Below, one piece after another: positions 1 to 8,671 of a DNA stretch of 64,000 nt. Position 1 is the first letter of the stretch. Each line of letters starts with the position of its first letter. The position numbers and the translations under genes were made by a program. The stretch lies in contig NZ_CP031416.1 in assembly GCF_003367375.1 (NCBI RefSeq), positions 4,002,674 through 4,066,673 of the forward strand. Reading direction: 5' to 3'. Origin of the DNA: Gallaecimonas mangrovi. Lineage in GTDB: Bacteria > Pseudomonadota > Gammaproteobacteria > Enterobacterales > Gallaecimonadaceae. Below the pieces are notes generated by a model. That model was not told where the DNA came from. It worked only from the letters and a program-made list of their open reading frames with translations, and did not search any database.

Positions 1-667
1 CGCCACCTTGCAGCTGCACCACCAACTCCCGGGCACGGTTAGCAAAGCTTTCGTCTTCATCAAAGCAGCCCTTGGCGGCGCGGTAAAAGACTTCCAGGTC
101 AGACAGGCCCATTTCAGCCTGGCTCTTACCTTCAGCCTTTTGCTTCTCTAAATACGCCAGCAGCATGCCAAACTGGGTGCCCCAGTCGCCTACGTGGTTT
201 TGACGAACCACCTTATGGCCTAAAAATTCCAGGGTGCGCACTACGGCGTCACCAATGATGGTGGAACGCAGGTGGCCAACGTGCATTTCTTTGGCAAGGT
301 TGGGGCTGGAATAATCCACCACCACGGTTTGGCTAGCAGGTTTGGCAACCGCGAGATCGGCATCAAACAGGGCGTTTTCGGCCTGCTCGGCTAACCACTG
401 CGGTTTTAAGAAAATATTGATAAAGCCCGGGCCCGCAATTTCCAGCTTGTCGGCCATTGCACCCAGATCCAGGTTATCCACGACCTGTTGTGCGAATTGG
501 CGGGGGTCTTGCTTCATTCGCTTGGCTGCGCCGATGACACCATTGGCCTGATAGTCACCAAATTCTGGTCTGGCAGACTGACGCACCGCCGCAGGGGTCC
601 CAACTGGCGCACCCGCAGCCGCAATAGCAGCCCCAACCTTGTCATTAAGCAGCGCTTGAATGTTCAC
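1..667 (-). CDS. argS: Arginine-tRNA ligase, N-terminal part (gene cut by window start)
   Basis: Charges tRNA-Arg with arginine in the cytoplasm; a class I synthetase. The minus strand translates to an ArgS N-terminus: a MNIQALL start, an FGDYQANG segment, GPGFINIFL, then [17 protein letters not shown], which holds the class I HIGH-type motif (HVGH). The reading frame stays open to base 1, so only about 222 codons are visible and the catalytic KMSKS region lies outside. The start is a GTG at 667, chosen because the following NIQAL matches the E. coli protein; a GGGATGG stretch lies just upstream. The next gene (YeeZ-like, 704-1525) is on the same strand 36 bases upstream and may be co-transcribed. 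Confidence 0.95.
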   Translation of the reverse strand, partial: MNIQALLNDKVGAAIAAAGAPVGTPAAVRQSARPEFGDYQANGVIGAAKRMKQDPRQFAQQVVDNLDLGAMADKLEIAGPGFINIFLKPQWLAEQAENALFDADLAVAKPASQTVVVDYSSPNLAKEMHVGHLRSTIIGDAVVRTLEFLGHKVVRQNHVGDWGTQFGMLLAYLEKQKAEGKSQAEMGLSDLEVFYRAAKGCFDEDESFANRARELVVQLQGG

Positions 668-703
668 AACACCATCCCGTCGAAGAAAAAATTGAACAAA
701 GGG

Positions 704-1525
704 TCAGCATTCTACCCCAGACGCCGCGCCTTGGCACCACGCCAGAGGGTCCGGAATTTGATATTGGTAGTTAAGGGTTTGCGCGGTCCAATCACCCACC
801 ACTCGCTTGCCACCCGTTTGGTCGGAAAAACGTGGCGGCGTAAGCCCTGCCAGTTTTGCCGCCTGCACATAAAAATGGGCGCGGCTGTAGCTTTGCGGGG
901 CAACGGCATGAAAAATGTCACCAAAGCGCTGGCGCTGCAAGATAGCCAGGCTTAACCCCAAGGCATCGGCTTGGTGCACTAAATTAACCGGGGCGCCGCC
1001 GCGCGGCAGGTCAGTTTTGCCCGCTAAAAAACGGCCGGGATAACGCTCTGGCCCAAAGAGACCGGCCAGCCGCAATACCGCGCTTTGATAACGGCCATCA
1101 TCCAGCAAGGCCCGCTCGGCCTGAGCCAGTGGCGAGTTAGCATCAGCAGCGCTCTTTTCATCCAAGGTCGCGTCGGCTTCTTTTAGCGCGCCGGTTGATG
1201 ACAGCAGCAAAACCTTTTGAAGCCCGTTACCTGCAAGGCCATCACGTAGCCTCTTGAGCATGCTCAGGTAGGCATCACCGTTGCCCCGGCGTACCCCGGG
1301 CGGGAAGGCCAACACCAGCTGCTCAAAGCCATAAAAAGGAGTGAAATCGAGTTTGTCGGCAGATAAATCCAGCACCTGCGCCGGCACGCCGTCTGCAACC
1401 AGGGCGTTACATCTGGCCTCACTGCGGCGGGTTGCGAGCACCTTCTGCCCCTTGGCAGCTAGCCGCTTGGCCAAGGGTGCCCCTAACCAACCAGCGCCGA
1501 TAACAATCGTAGAAATTTGCGTCAT
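704..1525 (-). CDS. NAD(P)-binding epimerase/reductase-like protein, YeeZ family
   Basis: Rossmann-fold protein of the atypical short-chain dehydrogenase/epimerase group, similar in size and layout to E. coli YeeZ; the substrate is unknown. The N-terminus has the dinucleotide-binding pattern VIGAGWLG at residues 8-15, followed by a basic patch (TRRSEAR) suggesting NADP preference. LLLSSTGAL in the middle is the typical strand before the catalytic loop, but no clear YxxxK is seen. The ATG at 1525 is preferred. An in-frame GTG at 1534 would add three residues; neither start has a good ribosome site. The upstream region holds the imperfect 12-bp inverted repeat described separately. Cytosolic, about 273 residues. 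Confidence 0.7.
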   Translation of the reverse strand: MTQISTIVIGAGWLGAPLAKRLAAKGQKVLATRRSEARCNALVADGVPAQVLDLSADKLDFTPFYGFEQLVLAFPPGVRRGNGDAYLSMLKRLRDGLAGNGLQKVLLLSSTGALKEADATLDEKSAADANSPLAQAERALLDDGRYQSAVLRLAGLFGPERYPGRFLAGKTDLPRGGAPVNLVHQADALGLSLAILQRQRFGDIFHAVAPQSYSRAHFYVQAAKLAGLTPPRFSDQTGGKRVVGDWTAQTLNYQYQIPDPLAWCQGAASGVEC

Positions 1526-1607
1526 TTTAGGCACAATGAAAAAATTAGACTACCAGACTGCCTACCAAATAATGTACAGTAGGCCCGTGTTCATCGATTG
1601 ACCCTTT

Positions 1608-1710
1608 GCAAGCGGGGTCCTTTGAGGGCACAAGTTGCGCAGACGACGTCCCGGCTGTGCAGCTCATTTAAGGTCCGTTGTCATTTCTTAACCGAATTGA
1701 CCCCGATTGC
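1608..1710. repeat. Imperfect 12-bp inverted repeat enclosing 79 nt
   Basis: Arms at 1608-1619 and 1699-1710 are complementary at 11 of 12 positions. An inner 6-bp stem (GCGCAG with CTGTGC) sits between them. The element lies in the gap between the YeeZ-like gene and the SRPBCC gene. It could be a structured 5' leader of the YeeZ-like gene (minus strand) or a small RNA. No T-run follows on either strand, so it is not a simple terminator. Confidence 0.45.
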
Positions 1711-1758
1711 GGACTGGCCCGGCGGCAATAGAAACAGGCAGATCCCCTCTTCCCTCCT

Positions 1759-2307
1759 CTAGCCGTTGTCGTCGGGCTTATTTTCTTCTTCCTTTTTCTT
1801 CAGCGCCTTTAGCCCTTTATCAAAATCAGGCCCTAATGCGTGCTCCATCACCAGCCCCAGGTAGCGGTCAGAAATATCATTACCCATGTCGGCAAAATAG
1901 CCCCAGGTTACGTCACTACCATTGGCGGTTTGGCGAATGCGAAAAGAGATGTCAGCTTGGTCGTGGCCGGCAAATTGCAACCGAAAAGCCACATAACCCG
2001 GTTTATCGGACTCAAGCAAGGTCATAGAGCCTTGGTCACCGGTCTTATCATTTTGTTGCCATTTAAGCTGCTGCCCAGGCTCAGCCGCTTTGCCCGTTAC
2101 CTGATAGCTGGCGGTGGCGCCAGCATACCAAGGCGACCAGCTATTGAATTGCCGCAGGTCGGTTAAGGTTGCATAGATTTGTTCTGGCGGCGCTTTAATA
2201 CTGATAGAACGCGCAAACTGGCTATCTCTTGGCAGAAAAAGACCAATCACTAACAACGCCACTATGCAGACTACCAGCGCTGTAATCGCCTTTTTTAGCC
2301 AACCCAT
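1759..2307 (-). CDS. Membrane-anchored SRPBCC (polyketide cyclase/START-like) protein
   Basis: About 182 residues. One hydrophobic segment at residues 8-26 probably anchors the protein in the inner membrane. The soluble domain begins SISIKAPPEQIYATLTDLRQFNSWSPW, the characteristic opening of the SRPBCC lipid/hydrophobic ligand-binding fold. The C-terminus is highly charged (a KKKEEE run). The family binds hydrophobic small molecules; no catalytic role can be assigned here. The gene lies 20 bases downstream of the ZIP/permease gene on the same strand and probably shares its transcript. A ribosome site (GGAGACAGGC on the minus strand) precedes the ATG. Confidence 0.7.
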   Translation of the reverse strand: MGWLKKAITALVVCIVALLVIGLFLPRDSQFARSISIKAPPEQIYATLTDLRQFNSWSPWYAGATASYQVTGKAAEPGQQLKWQQNDKTGDQGSMTLLESDKPGYVAFRLQFAGHDQADISFRIRQTANGSDVTWGYFADMGNDISDRYLGLVMEHALGPDFDKGLKALKKKEEENKPDDNG

Positions 2308-2327
2308 GCCTGTCTCCTATGGCGCCA

Positions 2328-4052
2328 TCAATGATGATGGTGCGGTTTAATCTCCAACCCTTTAGGCCATAACTCTGCCACAAATCCACGCGCGCCACGG
2401 CGAATTAATGCCACCGAGAAAATAACAATCAGCACCAAGGCACACAACATGCGCCAAGGGCTGTTCAATTGCGCTTGGCTCAGCGTCGGCAAATTATGGG
2501 CGCTCACCCCCAGCCCTTGGCTTACCCAAAGCGCCAGGGCGGCAGCAATCACCATCACCACCACGCCATAGCTAATAGCAAAACGCTGTGAGTGTTGCTG
2601 GGCTAAATAACGCAACAGGCCAAGGTTAAGGGCAGGGCCCACCAATAGCGCCGCCAACGCGGCCCCCCAATCCAGGCCAAAAGCCAGCAGCACCGCCACT
2701 ACCGGGGTAAGGCCGGTAGCGCAAAGATGCAGCGGTAATGCCAGCACCAGCACCAACACCAATTGCCAAACCGGATGAGCGGCGAGGGCAGTCCACAGCG
2801 GATGCGGCGCCAAGGTTGAGGCCACCACCAAACCGGTAATAACCCAAGGCGCAGTGTGGTCAATTAGATGGCCATAACCCATTTGAAAGGCTGAGCGCAG
2901 CGGCGCTTCAGCGTCATGCTGATAACAGCTGCGGCCAGGCACTTGCGGCAATAGCCGGACCAGCAGCGCCGCGCAGGCCAGCGACAGCAACAATACGGCA
3001 GCAAAACGCCAAAGGGTGAGTTCAGGGCCCAGTAAGGCAAAGCTCACCAACAAGGCATCAATGCCGAAAATAGGGGCAGCCAGCAAGAACGCTAAAGCCA
3101 TTCGTGGCTGGGCACCATGTTGTAGCAATTTGGGGTAAACCCTGGTGGCATCGGGCAGACACACCGGCAGCAGCAGCCCCCATGCCATACCCCTTAGTAA
3201 TCCCGGCTTGGATGACTGGTCTTTGGCACGTAGTGGCCGCAACCAGTTAAGCAGCATGGCAATGGCGTAGGCGGCTAATAACCAGGGCGCCATGGTCAGC
3301 AGCAAATGCCAAAAACGCAACAGGGCAGTACCGGCGTCAGCACCGTGGTCATGTGCGTGTAGCTGGCTTTGAAACAGCGACGGCACCGTGATCACCACCA
3401 ATACCAGCGCGCCAACAAGGCCCCCTAAGCCTGCCATCCAGTGGCTGGCGGTATGGTGGCGCGCAAAGGGCCGGTGCAGCACCACGTGCAGCAAGGTCCC
3501 GGCGACCAAGCCTTGTAACCAGCCCAGCTGCTGGGCATTAACATCCGGCAGCCAACGAAAACCGACGAAATAGCCAACCAAGGTACCCACTACCACCAGC
3601 CCAAGTACTGCGGCTGCGGCTATGCGGCCAAATTGCGGCCGCAGTAGCCACCACAAGGTTAACCCTACCGGCAGACGGTGCAGCACCACTCCGACCGCCA
3701 GCAAGGCGCCAGCGGTGGTGTGATTGGCATCAACCAGTGCCGCGCCGTCGGTAATGGCGTGCAAACTGAGGCCAAAAACCCCGACCAACAAGGTAACGTT
3801 ATGGGTGGTTTTGGCGGCGCCATGAAAGAGGTCTTCTATCTTGCCGGGGCCAACAGCGCCTGCCAGCAACATCAACAACACCGGCCAACCACCGGCGTGC
3901 AGGGCCTCTGGCATCACGTGGAACAGCAATAAACCGCCGATCACCACAAAAATGAAATTGTCGAGCAGCACCAGCCATTCTTGCCGTTGAGACAAATAAC
4001 GATAAAGCACAGGCCCCGCGACCAGGGCCAGCAGGCTCAAAAACAGCAACAT
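2328..4052 (-). CDS. Polytopic permease: ZIP-like N-terminal half fused to DUF318/UPF0718 permease (SO_0444-type Cu/Zn efflux)
   Basis: A 574-residue inner-membrane protein with about 14 or more hydrophobic segments. Residues 1-200 resemble a ZIP metal transporter: HAITDG near residue 98 and LHRLPVGL near 124 fall where ZIP TM4 and TM5 carry their metal-binding HNxxDG and HExPEG motifs, though some ligands are changed. Residues 240-550 carry the paired signatures of the DUF318 permease group: PVCLPDATRVYPKLLQHG near 297, and PLHLCATGLTP with ALLVGPALNLG near 440-477. The linker is histidine-rich (LHAHDHG near 231) and the C-terminus ends HHHH. Together these favour divalent or copper ion export. 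The SO_0444 Cu/Zn efflux assignment rests on family knowledge; the substrate is inferred. Confidence 0.65.
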   Translation of the reverse strand: MLLFLSLLALVAGPVLYRYLSQRQEWLVLLDNFIFVVIGGLLLFHVMPEALHAGGWPVLLMLLAGAVGPGKIEDLFHGAAKTTHNVTLLVGVFGLSLHAITDGAALVDANHTTAGALLAVGVVLHRLPVGLTLWWLLRPQFGRIAAAAVLGLVVVGTLVGYFVGFRWLPDVNAQQLGWLQGLVAGTLLHVVLHRPFARHHTASHWMAGLGGLVGALVLVVITVPSLFQSQLHAHDHGADAGTALLRFWHLLLTMAPWLLAAYAIAMLLNWLRPLRAKDQSSKPGLLRGMAWGLLLPVCLPDATRVYPKLLQHGAQPRMALAFLLAAPIFGIDALLVSFALLGPELTLWRFAAVLLLSLACAALLVRLLPQVPGRSCYQHDAEAPLRSAFQMGYGHLIDHTAPWVITGLVVASTLAPHPLWTALAAHPVWQLVLVLVLALPLHLCATGLTPVVAVLLAFGLDWGAALAALLVGPALNLGLLRYLAQQHSQRFAISYGVVVMVIAAALALWVSQGLGVSAHNLPTLSQAQLNSPWRMLCALVLIVIFSVALIRRGARGFVAELWPKGLEIKPHHHH

Positions 4053-4115
4053 GGTGCTCTCGACAAAAAAGAGGGTGTAACATTATAACAAAACAATTTT
4101 CCTACTGGCTATGCC

Positions 4116-5039
4116 TCAATGCGGCAGCACCACAAAGCGCCCTTCAAACGCGGAAACAATTTTGCCGTTACTGGTATCCACCAACACCGAGCCAACGTTA
4201 ACCCGGGCTCTTTGCCCGTCTTTTAACGCCGCTAGGGCGTGCCAGCTGTCCTTGGTATTTGGCAAACTCATCATCAATGGCGCTTGCGTCATCGGCTGAG
4301 GGTAATGAATGTCGCCATGGGCCAGCACGATGTCACCTTCAACACCCAGGCTTTGCATCTGCCACCACACGCTGCCCCAAGCCGTTAGTGTAGCCAGGGC
4401 ATAATGGCTGCCGGCAAAAAGCGTACCGTGCAAGTTACTGTTGTTGTCAAAAGGTGCCTGGCAAATCAGTTGCTCGCTGTTAAAGGCTTGGGCCCTTAAG
4501 CCCATAAACTTCGCCATGGGAATGGTTTGATGCCAGAGCGTGGTTAGCCTCGCCGCCTTTTCGGCGCCTTCGCCGGCCAGCGCTATTTGCATCTTAAAAT
4601 GTGGAATTTGGCCATACAGTAGATGAGAAGGCCCCAGTAATTCAAAGCCTGCCCTTTGGTAAAACGGCAGCGCCGCCTCCCTGGCATTAAGCTCAATTTT
4701 GTTAAGGCCAAGACTGTCAGCCAAGGCCAGCAGTCCGCGCAGTATCATGCCGCCAAGGCCCTTGCCTTGCTGGCCTGGGGCAACCGCCATATAGCGAATT
4801 TGGCCAATACCTGGCGCGCTTTCATGCAAACGGCCGGTGGCGACAACCTGGTCTTGGTCTTTAACCATCAGGTTCCAGGCATCGGCCTCCAGCTCGTCTC
4901 GTTCTGAACCGGGCGGTTGTTGCCATGGCGCCCTTAGCACTTGCCAGCGCAGTTGATAACAGGCGTCAAAATCGATTGACGTTAAAGGCGCACAGAGTTG
5001 CATCAGGTCAATACTCTTGTCATTTGTAATAAGCACCAT
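4116..5039 (-). CDS. madA: Bifunctional GNAT/hot-dog protein, malonyl-ACP decarboxylase MadA (YiiD)
   Basis: Two-domain protein like E. coli YiiD/MadA, which decarboxylates malonyl-ACP to acetyl-ACP and can start fatty acid synthesis without FabH. Residues 20-150 form a GNAT domain with the acetyl-CoA loop QQGKGLG near 90-96 and the later AREAALPFYQRAGF segment. Residues 160-307 form the hot-dog domain; the loop FDNNSNLHGTLFAGSHY at about 197-213 matches the conserved MadA/MadB catalytic loop, in which an Asn was shown to be essential. Length (307) is close to the E. coli protein (329). Cytosolic. In E. coli yiiD follows yihY and dtd; here the same genes occur together but dps lies between madA and dtd. 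Confidence 0.85.
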   Translation of the reverse strand: MVLITNDKSIDLMQLCAPLTSIDFDACYQLRWQVLRAPWQQPPGSERDELEADAWNLMVKDQDQVVATGRLHESAPGIGQIRYMAVAPGQQGKGLGGMILRGLLALADSLGLNKIELNAREAALPFYQRAGFELLGPSHLLYGQIPHFKMQIALAGEGAEKAARLTTLWHQTIPMAKFMGLRAQAFNSEQLICQAPFDNNSNLHGTLFAGSHYALATLTAWGSVWWQMQSLGVEGDIVLAHGDIHYPQPMTQAPLMMSLPNTKDSWHALAALKDGQRARVNVGSVLVDTSNGKIVSAFEGRFVVLPH

Positions 5040-5100
5040 TAGAAAGCAAGGTAGGGCTTACAGGCAATCAATCTAAATATGCGATTATCTTTAGTTGTTT

Positions 5101-5129
5101 TAAGCGCTTATTTATCTAATTGCAATTAG
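5101..5129. promoter_or_regulatory. Palindromes in the dps upstream region
   Basis: Two perfect palindromes precede dps: TAAGCGCTTA at 5101-5110 and CTAATTGCAATTAG at 5116-5129. A possible -10 (TAGAAT, about 5132-5137) follows, with a weak -35 (TTATTT, near 5109) about 18 bases before it, so the second palindrome would lie in the spacer. Operator function is inferred; the regulator is unknown. Confidence 0.35.
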
Positions 5130-5162
5130 CATAGAATCTATCTCAGATGATTAGGAGGTCTT

Positions 5163-5639
5163 ATGAGCAATCACAATCTGATCGGTTTAAACCAGGATGG
5201 CGTTACCAAACTCACCGGTTTATTGAATAAGTTGCTGGCTAACTACCAGATCCTGTACATGAACACCCGAGGCTTCCACTGGAACGTCCGTGGCGACAAT
5301 TTCTTCGAGTTACATGCAAAATTTGAAGAAACCTACAACGATCTGCTGACTAAGGTCGACGAGATAGCCGAGCGTATCCTGACGTTGAGCGAACGCCCAC
5401 TGCATAGCTTCAGTGCCTACATTGAGCGCGCCAGCATCAATGAAGAGCGTGACATTACCGATGGCAAGCAAGGTATTGCCCACCTGCTGAGCTCTTACCA
5501 AGAGCTGATTAAAGAGCAACGCGAGATCCTGTCGCTGGCTGGCGAAATTGAAGACGAAGGTACTGCCTCCTTGATGAGCGATTACATCAAAGAGCAGGAA
5601 AAAACCATCTGGATGCTGGGCGCTTATCTGAACAAATAA
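5163..5639 (+). CDS. dps: Dps-family ferritin-like iron storage / DNA-protection protein
   Basis: Forms a dodecamer that oxidises and stores iron with hydrogen peroxide and shields DNA in stress. The 158-residue sequence has the Dps core. NTRGFHWNVRG carries the ferroxidase His, and HAKFEETYNDLLTKVDEIAERI carries the Asp and Glu ligands from the neighbouring subunit. A lysine-rich N-terminal DNA-binding tail like that of E. coli Dps is absent, so DNA binding is uncertain. The start ATG at 5163 has a strong TTAGGAGG site 5-6 bases upstream. The gene stands alone, divergent from madA and convergent with dtd, with a bidirectional terminator after it. Confidence 0.93.
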   Translation: MSNHNLIGLNQDGVTKLTGLLNKLLANYQILYMNTRGFHWNVRGDNFFELHAKFEETYNDLLTKVDEIAERILTLSERPLHSFSAYIERASINEERDITDGKQGIAHLLSSYQELIKEQREILSLAGEIEDEGTASLMSDYIKEQEKTIWMLGAYLNK

Positions 5640-5653
5640 GCGTACTGGCCGCT

Positions 5654-5690
5654 AAAAAAAGGCACCCTTGGGTGCCTTTTTTATTTTTTG
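5654..5690. terminator. Bidirectional terminator between dps and dtd
   Basis: GGCACCC (5661-5667) pairs with GGGTGCC (5670-5676). An A-run lies on the left and a T-run on the right, so it works for dps (plus) and dtd (minus, stop at 5693). Confidence 0.9.
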
Positions 5691-5692
5691 AA

Positions 5693-6130
5693 TCAGGCCG
5701 TTAACCAAAAGGTGACAGGCCCGTCGTTACAAAGACTCACCTGCATATCAGCGCCAAAACGCCCGGTGGCAACGGGGAGGCCAAGGCTTTGGCAGTGCTG
5801 GCAAAAGTGCTGATAAAGCCGTTCGCCTTCGGCAGGTGGCGCCGCGCTTGAAAAACTGGGCCTGTTGCCACTTTGGGTATCAGCTGCCAGGGTGAATTGG
5901 CTCACCACCAGCAGACTGCCCGCAACTTGGCTGACATTGAGGTTCATTTTGCCCTCGTTATCGCTAAACACGCGGTATTTAGCCACCTTGTGTGCCAAGC
6001 GCTGGGCCTTGGCGTCATCATCACCCTTTTCAACACCCAGTAGCACCAGCAAACCTTGGTCAATAGCGCCTACCGTCTGGCCGTCAATATCAACCCGAGC
6101 CTTCGAAACGCGCTGAATCAGGGCAATCAC
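5693..6130 (-). CDS. dtd: D-aminoacyl-tRNA deacylase
   Basis: Removes D-amino acids wrongly attached to tRNA, recycling the tRNA in the cytoplasm. The 145-residue protein has the usual length and the two signature segments: SQFTLAAD in the middle and the C-terminal NDGPVTFWL with the Gly-Pro cis motif that gives chiral selectivity. It begins [13 protein letters not shown], typical of the family. Its start codon overlaps the stop of pip by four bases (ATGA), so it is translationally coupled to pip and belongs to a yihY-pip-dtd operon. Confidence 0.96.
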   Translation of the reverse strand: MIALIQRVSKARVDIDGQTVGAIDQGLLVLLGVEKGDDDAKAQRLAHKVAKYRVFSDNEGKMNLNVSQVAGSLLVVSQFTLAADTQSGNRPSFSSAAPPAEGERLYQHFCQHCQSLGLPVATGRFGADMQVSLCNDGPVTFWLTA

Positions 6131-7080
6131 TTAAGGCGTTCCCAGATCCAGTCCATGGCGCGAATAAGGCCGTCGGTAATGCCTGGCTCCATGGCGCTGT
6201 GGCCCGCTGCTGGCACTATCCAAAGCTGCGCATTAGGCAGCTGTGCGGCAAGGGCGGTGGCATTTTCCAACTTACAGACCATGTCATAACGGCCATGGAC
6301 AATGACCGTCGGCAAATGGGCAATTTTGTGGGCATCACGCAGCAGTTGGCCTTCGTCGATAAAGCAGCCATTGATAAAGTAATGGCATTCCATCCGCCCC
6401 ACTGACAATGCCAGGCTAGGGTCAGTGTAAAGCTCATCCACCCGGCTGGGGGGAATGAGGTTCACCATCCGCCCTTCCCACAGGGTCCAGGCCTTGGCTG
6501 CTTGCATCCGTTTAAGCTCGTTGTCGGTTGTCAGCAGCTGGTAGTAGCGATTTAACAGATCGTCAGCGTTGCCATCCAGGGGTTCTAGGAAGTCTTGGTA
6601 ATGGTCAGGATAAACTTGCGATGCGCCAACGCCCGGCGCCGTCATCCACGCAAAATCTTGCTGACGGGCCAGAAAAATACCGCGCAAGATAAGGCCAAGT
6701 GCCGCTTCCGGGTGCGCCTGTGCATAAGCAAGCGCCAAGGTTGACCCCCAAGAACCGCCAAAAACCAACCACTGTTTGACGCCGACTTTTTCACGAATGA
6801 GCTCAATATCAGCAAACTGTTTTTGGGTGGTATTTTCATGAAGGGATGCGTGGGGCCGGGAACGGCCAGCACCGCGCTGGTCAAATAAAATTACCCGGTA
6901 GCGCTCTGGGTCGAAAAAGCGGCGCATGTCCTCATTGCAGCCGGTGCCCGGCCCGCCGTGCAACACAACCACCGGTATACCGTCTGGATTTCCCACTTCC
7001 TCAACATAGAGTTCGTGGCCATCGCCAACCGGTAGCCATTGTTGCCAGTTGGCTTGGATCTCAGGCAGCAGTTCCCGCAT
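6127..7080 (-). CDS. pip: Proline iminopeptidase (alpha/beta hydrolase, S33 family)
   Basis: Cytosolic peptidase that releases N-terminal proline. Alpha/beta-hydrolase fold of 317 residues. HGGPG at 41-45 forms the oxyanion region, DQRGAGRS at 67-74 is typical of the proline iminopeptidases, and GGSWGS contains the nucleophile Ser near 110. The catalytic Asp is probably in HGRYDMVC and the His in AAGHSAME near the C-terminus. All family-specific motifs are present, so it should be active. The first 20 bases overlap the end of yihY, and dtd follows with a 4-base overlap. Confidence 0.93.
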   Translation of the reverse strand: MRELLPEIQANWQQWLPVGDGHELYVEEVGNPDGIPVVVLHGGPGTGCNEDMRRFFDPERYRVILFDQRGAGRSRPHASLHENTTQKQFADIELIREKVGVKQWLVFGGSWGSTLALAYAQAHPEAALGLILRGIFLARQQDFAWMTAPGVGASQVYPDHYQDFLEPLDGNADDLLNRYYQLLTTDNELKRMQAAKAWTLWEGRMVNLIPPSRVDELYTDPSLALSVGRMECHYFINGCFIDEGQLLRDAHKIAHLPTVIVHGRYDMVCKLENATALAAQLPNAQLWIVPAAGHSAMEPGITDGLIRAMDWIWERLK

Positions 7081-7924
7081 CGGTTTCTTCCTCTTGGTGT
7101 TCGTTGGCTTGGTCCAGATCGGTCAGATAAGCAGTCAGTTCTGCCCCTAGCAACACAATCAACCAGCACAGATAAATCCAGAAAAATAAAATGGGTATTG
7201 CCGCCAAAGCGCCGTAAATCAGCTGATATGACGGTACATGCGCCACATAAACGGCAAACACCCTTTTCGAAAGTTCAAACAATATTGCGGCAAGCACGGC
7301 TCCACCTAAGGCATGGCGAACCCGCACCCGCTTATTGGGTACCAGTAAGTACAGCACCATAAAGGCGGCCCAGGATGCCAGAAAAGGCGCCAAGCCAATA
7401 AGAAAAGTACGCAGCCCCGACAAGGCACCTTTTTGGAAAACATCCATACCCACCACATAGGAGGTCAGCGCCAGGGAAACCCCCATTAACAAGGGCCCCA
7501 GGGTTAATACCGACCAATAAATGGCAAATGCTACTGACCAGCGCCTTGGCCGATGCAGGCGAAAAATACGGTTAATGGTGCTATCCACGGAGCGGATCAG
7601 CATTAACGCGGTAACCACCAAAAACAAAATACCAATGGTGGTCATCTTCGAGGCATTGGCTGCAAAACCCTGCACCTGGTCGGCAATCACATCAGAGGCG
7701 GCCGGCACAAAGTTATTGAAGATAAAGCTCTGCAATTCCCCTTTAATCTGTTCAAACCCCGGGAAGGCCGAGAACAGACTGAATAACACCGCAATAAGCG
7801 GTACCAGTGACAGCAGCGTAATGTAGGCCATGGCACCGGCGTGCAGCGTCAAGCGGTCTTCCACCACCCGGTTAACAAAGCCTTTTAGATGCGTTATCAG
7901 GTCATTGCGTTGTGGCAGATGCAT
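7061..7924 (-). CDS. yihY: YihY/BrkB-family inner membrane protein
   Basis: About 287 residues with six predicted membrane segments and the family opening in which HAGAMAYITLLSLVPLIAV begins the first helix. The family (YihY, formerly linked to RNase BN by mistake, and BrkB) has no settled biochemical function. It is first in the yihY-pip-dtd operon and overlaps pip by 20 bases. The C-terminal tail is acidic (HQEEETDAG), so it is probably cytoplasmic. A same-order yihY-dtd-yiiD cluster exists in E. coli, which supports orthology. Confidence 0.88.
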   Translation of the reverse strand: MHLPQRNDLITHLKGFVNRVVEDRLTLHAGAMAYITLLSLVPLIAVLFSLFSAFPGFEQIKGELQSFIFNNFVPAASDVIADQVQGFAANASKMTTIGILFLVVTALMLIRSVDSTINRIFRLHRPRRWSVAFAIYWSVLTLGPLLMGVSLALTSYVVGMDVFQKGALSGLRTFLIGLAPFLASWAAFMVLYLLVPNKRVRVRHALGGAVLAAILFELSKRVFAVYVAHVPSYQLIYGALAAIPILFFWIYLCWLIVLLGAELTAYLTDLDQANEHQEEETDAGTAA

Positions 7925-7993
7925 AGGCCTAGTTTGCTGATTGAAGGGCTGTCTTTTACTCTAACACCAAATACTTGCTGCAAAGGATTAACC

Positions 7994-8638
7994 ATGCGTG
8001 CACTTATTCTGGCGCTGTTGGTGGGCTTTTTTATGACAGGCTGCCAAAGCGCTTACTATGCAGCCATGGAAAAAGTGGGCATTCACAAACGCGATATTCT
8101 CGCCGACCGGGTGCAAGAAGCTGGCGACGCGCAGCAACAGGCCCAGCAGCAATTCAAAGATGCTCTTAGCCACTTCAGGGCGGTGGTGCATCTTGATGAC
8201 AGTGAACTGGAAGCGCGTTATGACGAGCTTTCAGCCCAATATGATGCCTCTAAAGCCGCGGCCGACAACGTTTCTCGGCGCATCGACGCGGTACAGGACG
8301 TAGCCGAAGCCCTGTTTGATGAGTGGCAAGGAGAGTTGGACCAGTACAGCTCCGCTAAACTGCGCGCAGCCTCAGCCAAGACCCTTGCCGACACCAAAGC
8401 ACGCTACAAGAAGTTGCTGGCCGCCATGCGCAAGGCCGAAGCGAAAATGCCGCCGGTACTGGCCAAGTTTCACGATCAGGTGTTGTTCTTAAAACACAAC
8501 CTCAATGCCCAGGCCATTGGTGCCCTCAAAGGCGAACTTGGCAATATCGAAAAGCAAGTGAATGGGCTGGTGGAGGAAATGCAAAAATCCATTGATGAAT
8601 CCCAGCGTTTTATTCAGCAACTCAATAACAATGGCTGA
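7994..8638 (+). CDS. DUF2959 family lipoprotein, coiled-coil
   Basis: A 214-residue lipoprotein. The first 20 residues are a signal with lipobox FMTGC, placing the mature Cys at residue 17. The rest is almost entirely helical, with heptad-like Ala/Gln/Glu/Lys repeats, and matches what I know of DUF2959 proteins in Shewanella and Vibrio. Function unknown. The start ATG at 7994 was chosen because the signal peptide begins there and AAAGGA lies at a normal distance; a longer reading frame from 7889 overlaps yihY and is not needed. It is followed after 33 bases by a second lipoprotein gene. Confidence 0.8.
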   Translation: MRALILALLVGFFMTGCQSAYYAAMEKVGIHKRDILADRVQEAGDAQQQAQQQFKDALSHFRAVVHLDDSELEARYDELSAQYDASKAAADNVSRRIDAVQDVAEALFDEWQGELDQYSSAKLRAASAKTLADTKARYKKLLAAMRKAEAKMPPVLAKFHDQVLFLKHNLNAQAIGALKGELGNIEKQVNGLVEEMQKSIDESQRFIQQLNNNG

Positions 8639-8671
8639 GCTTGGATCACAACAGGTTTAGCCAAGCCGCCT

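Noticed and set aside
1341-1601. 86-codon plus-strand frame over the YeeZ-like gene
   Set aside because: The first two thirds are antisense to a supported gene. Only the last 21 codons (1536-1601) are interesting and these are discussed separately.
2328-2345. Four terminal His codons in the permease, like a cloning tag
   Set aside because: The run is only four residues and is in a natural context with a His-rich linker elsewhere; metal binding explains it better.
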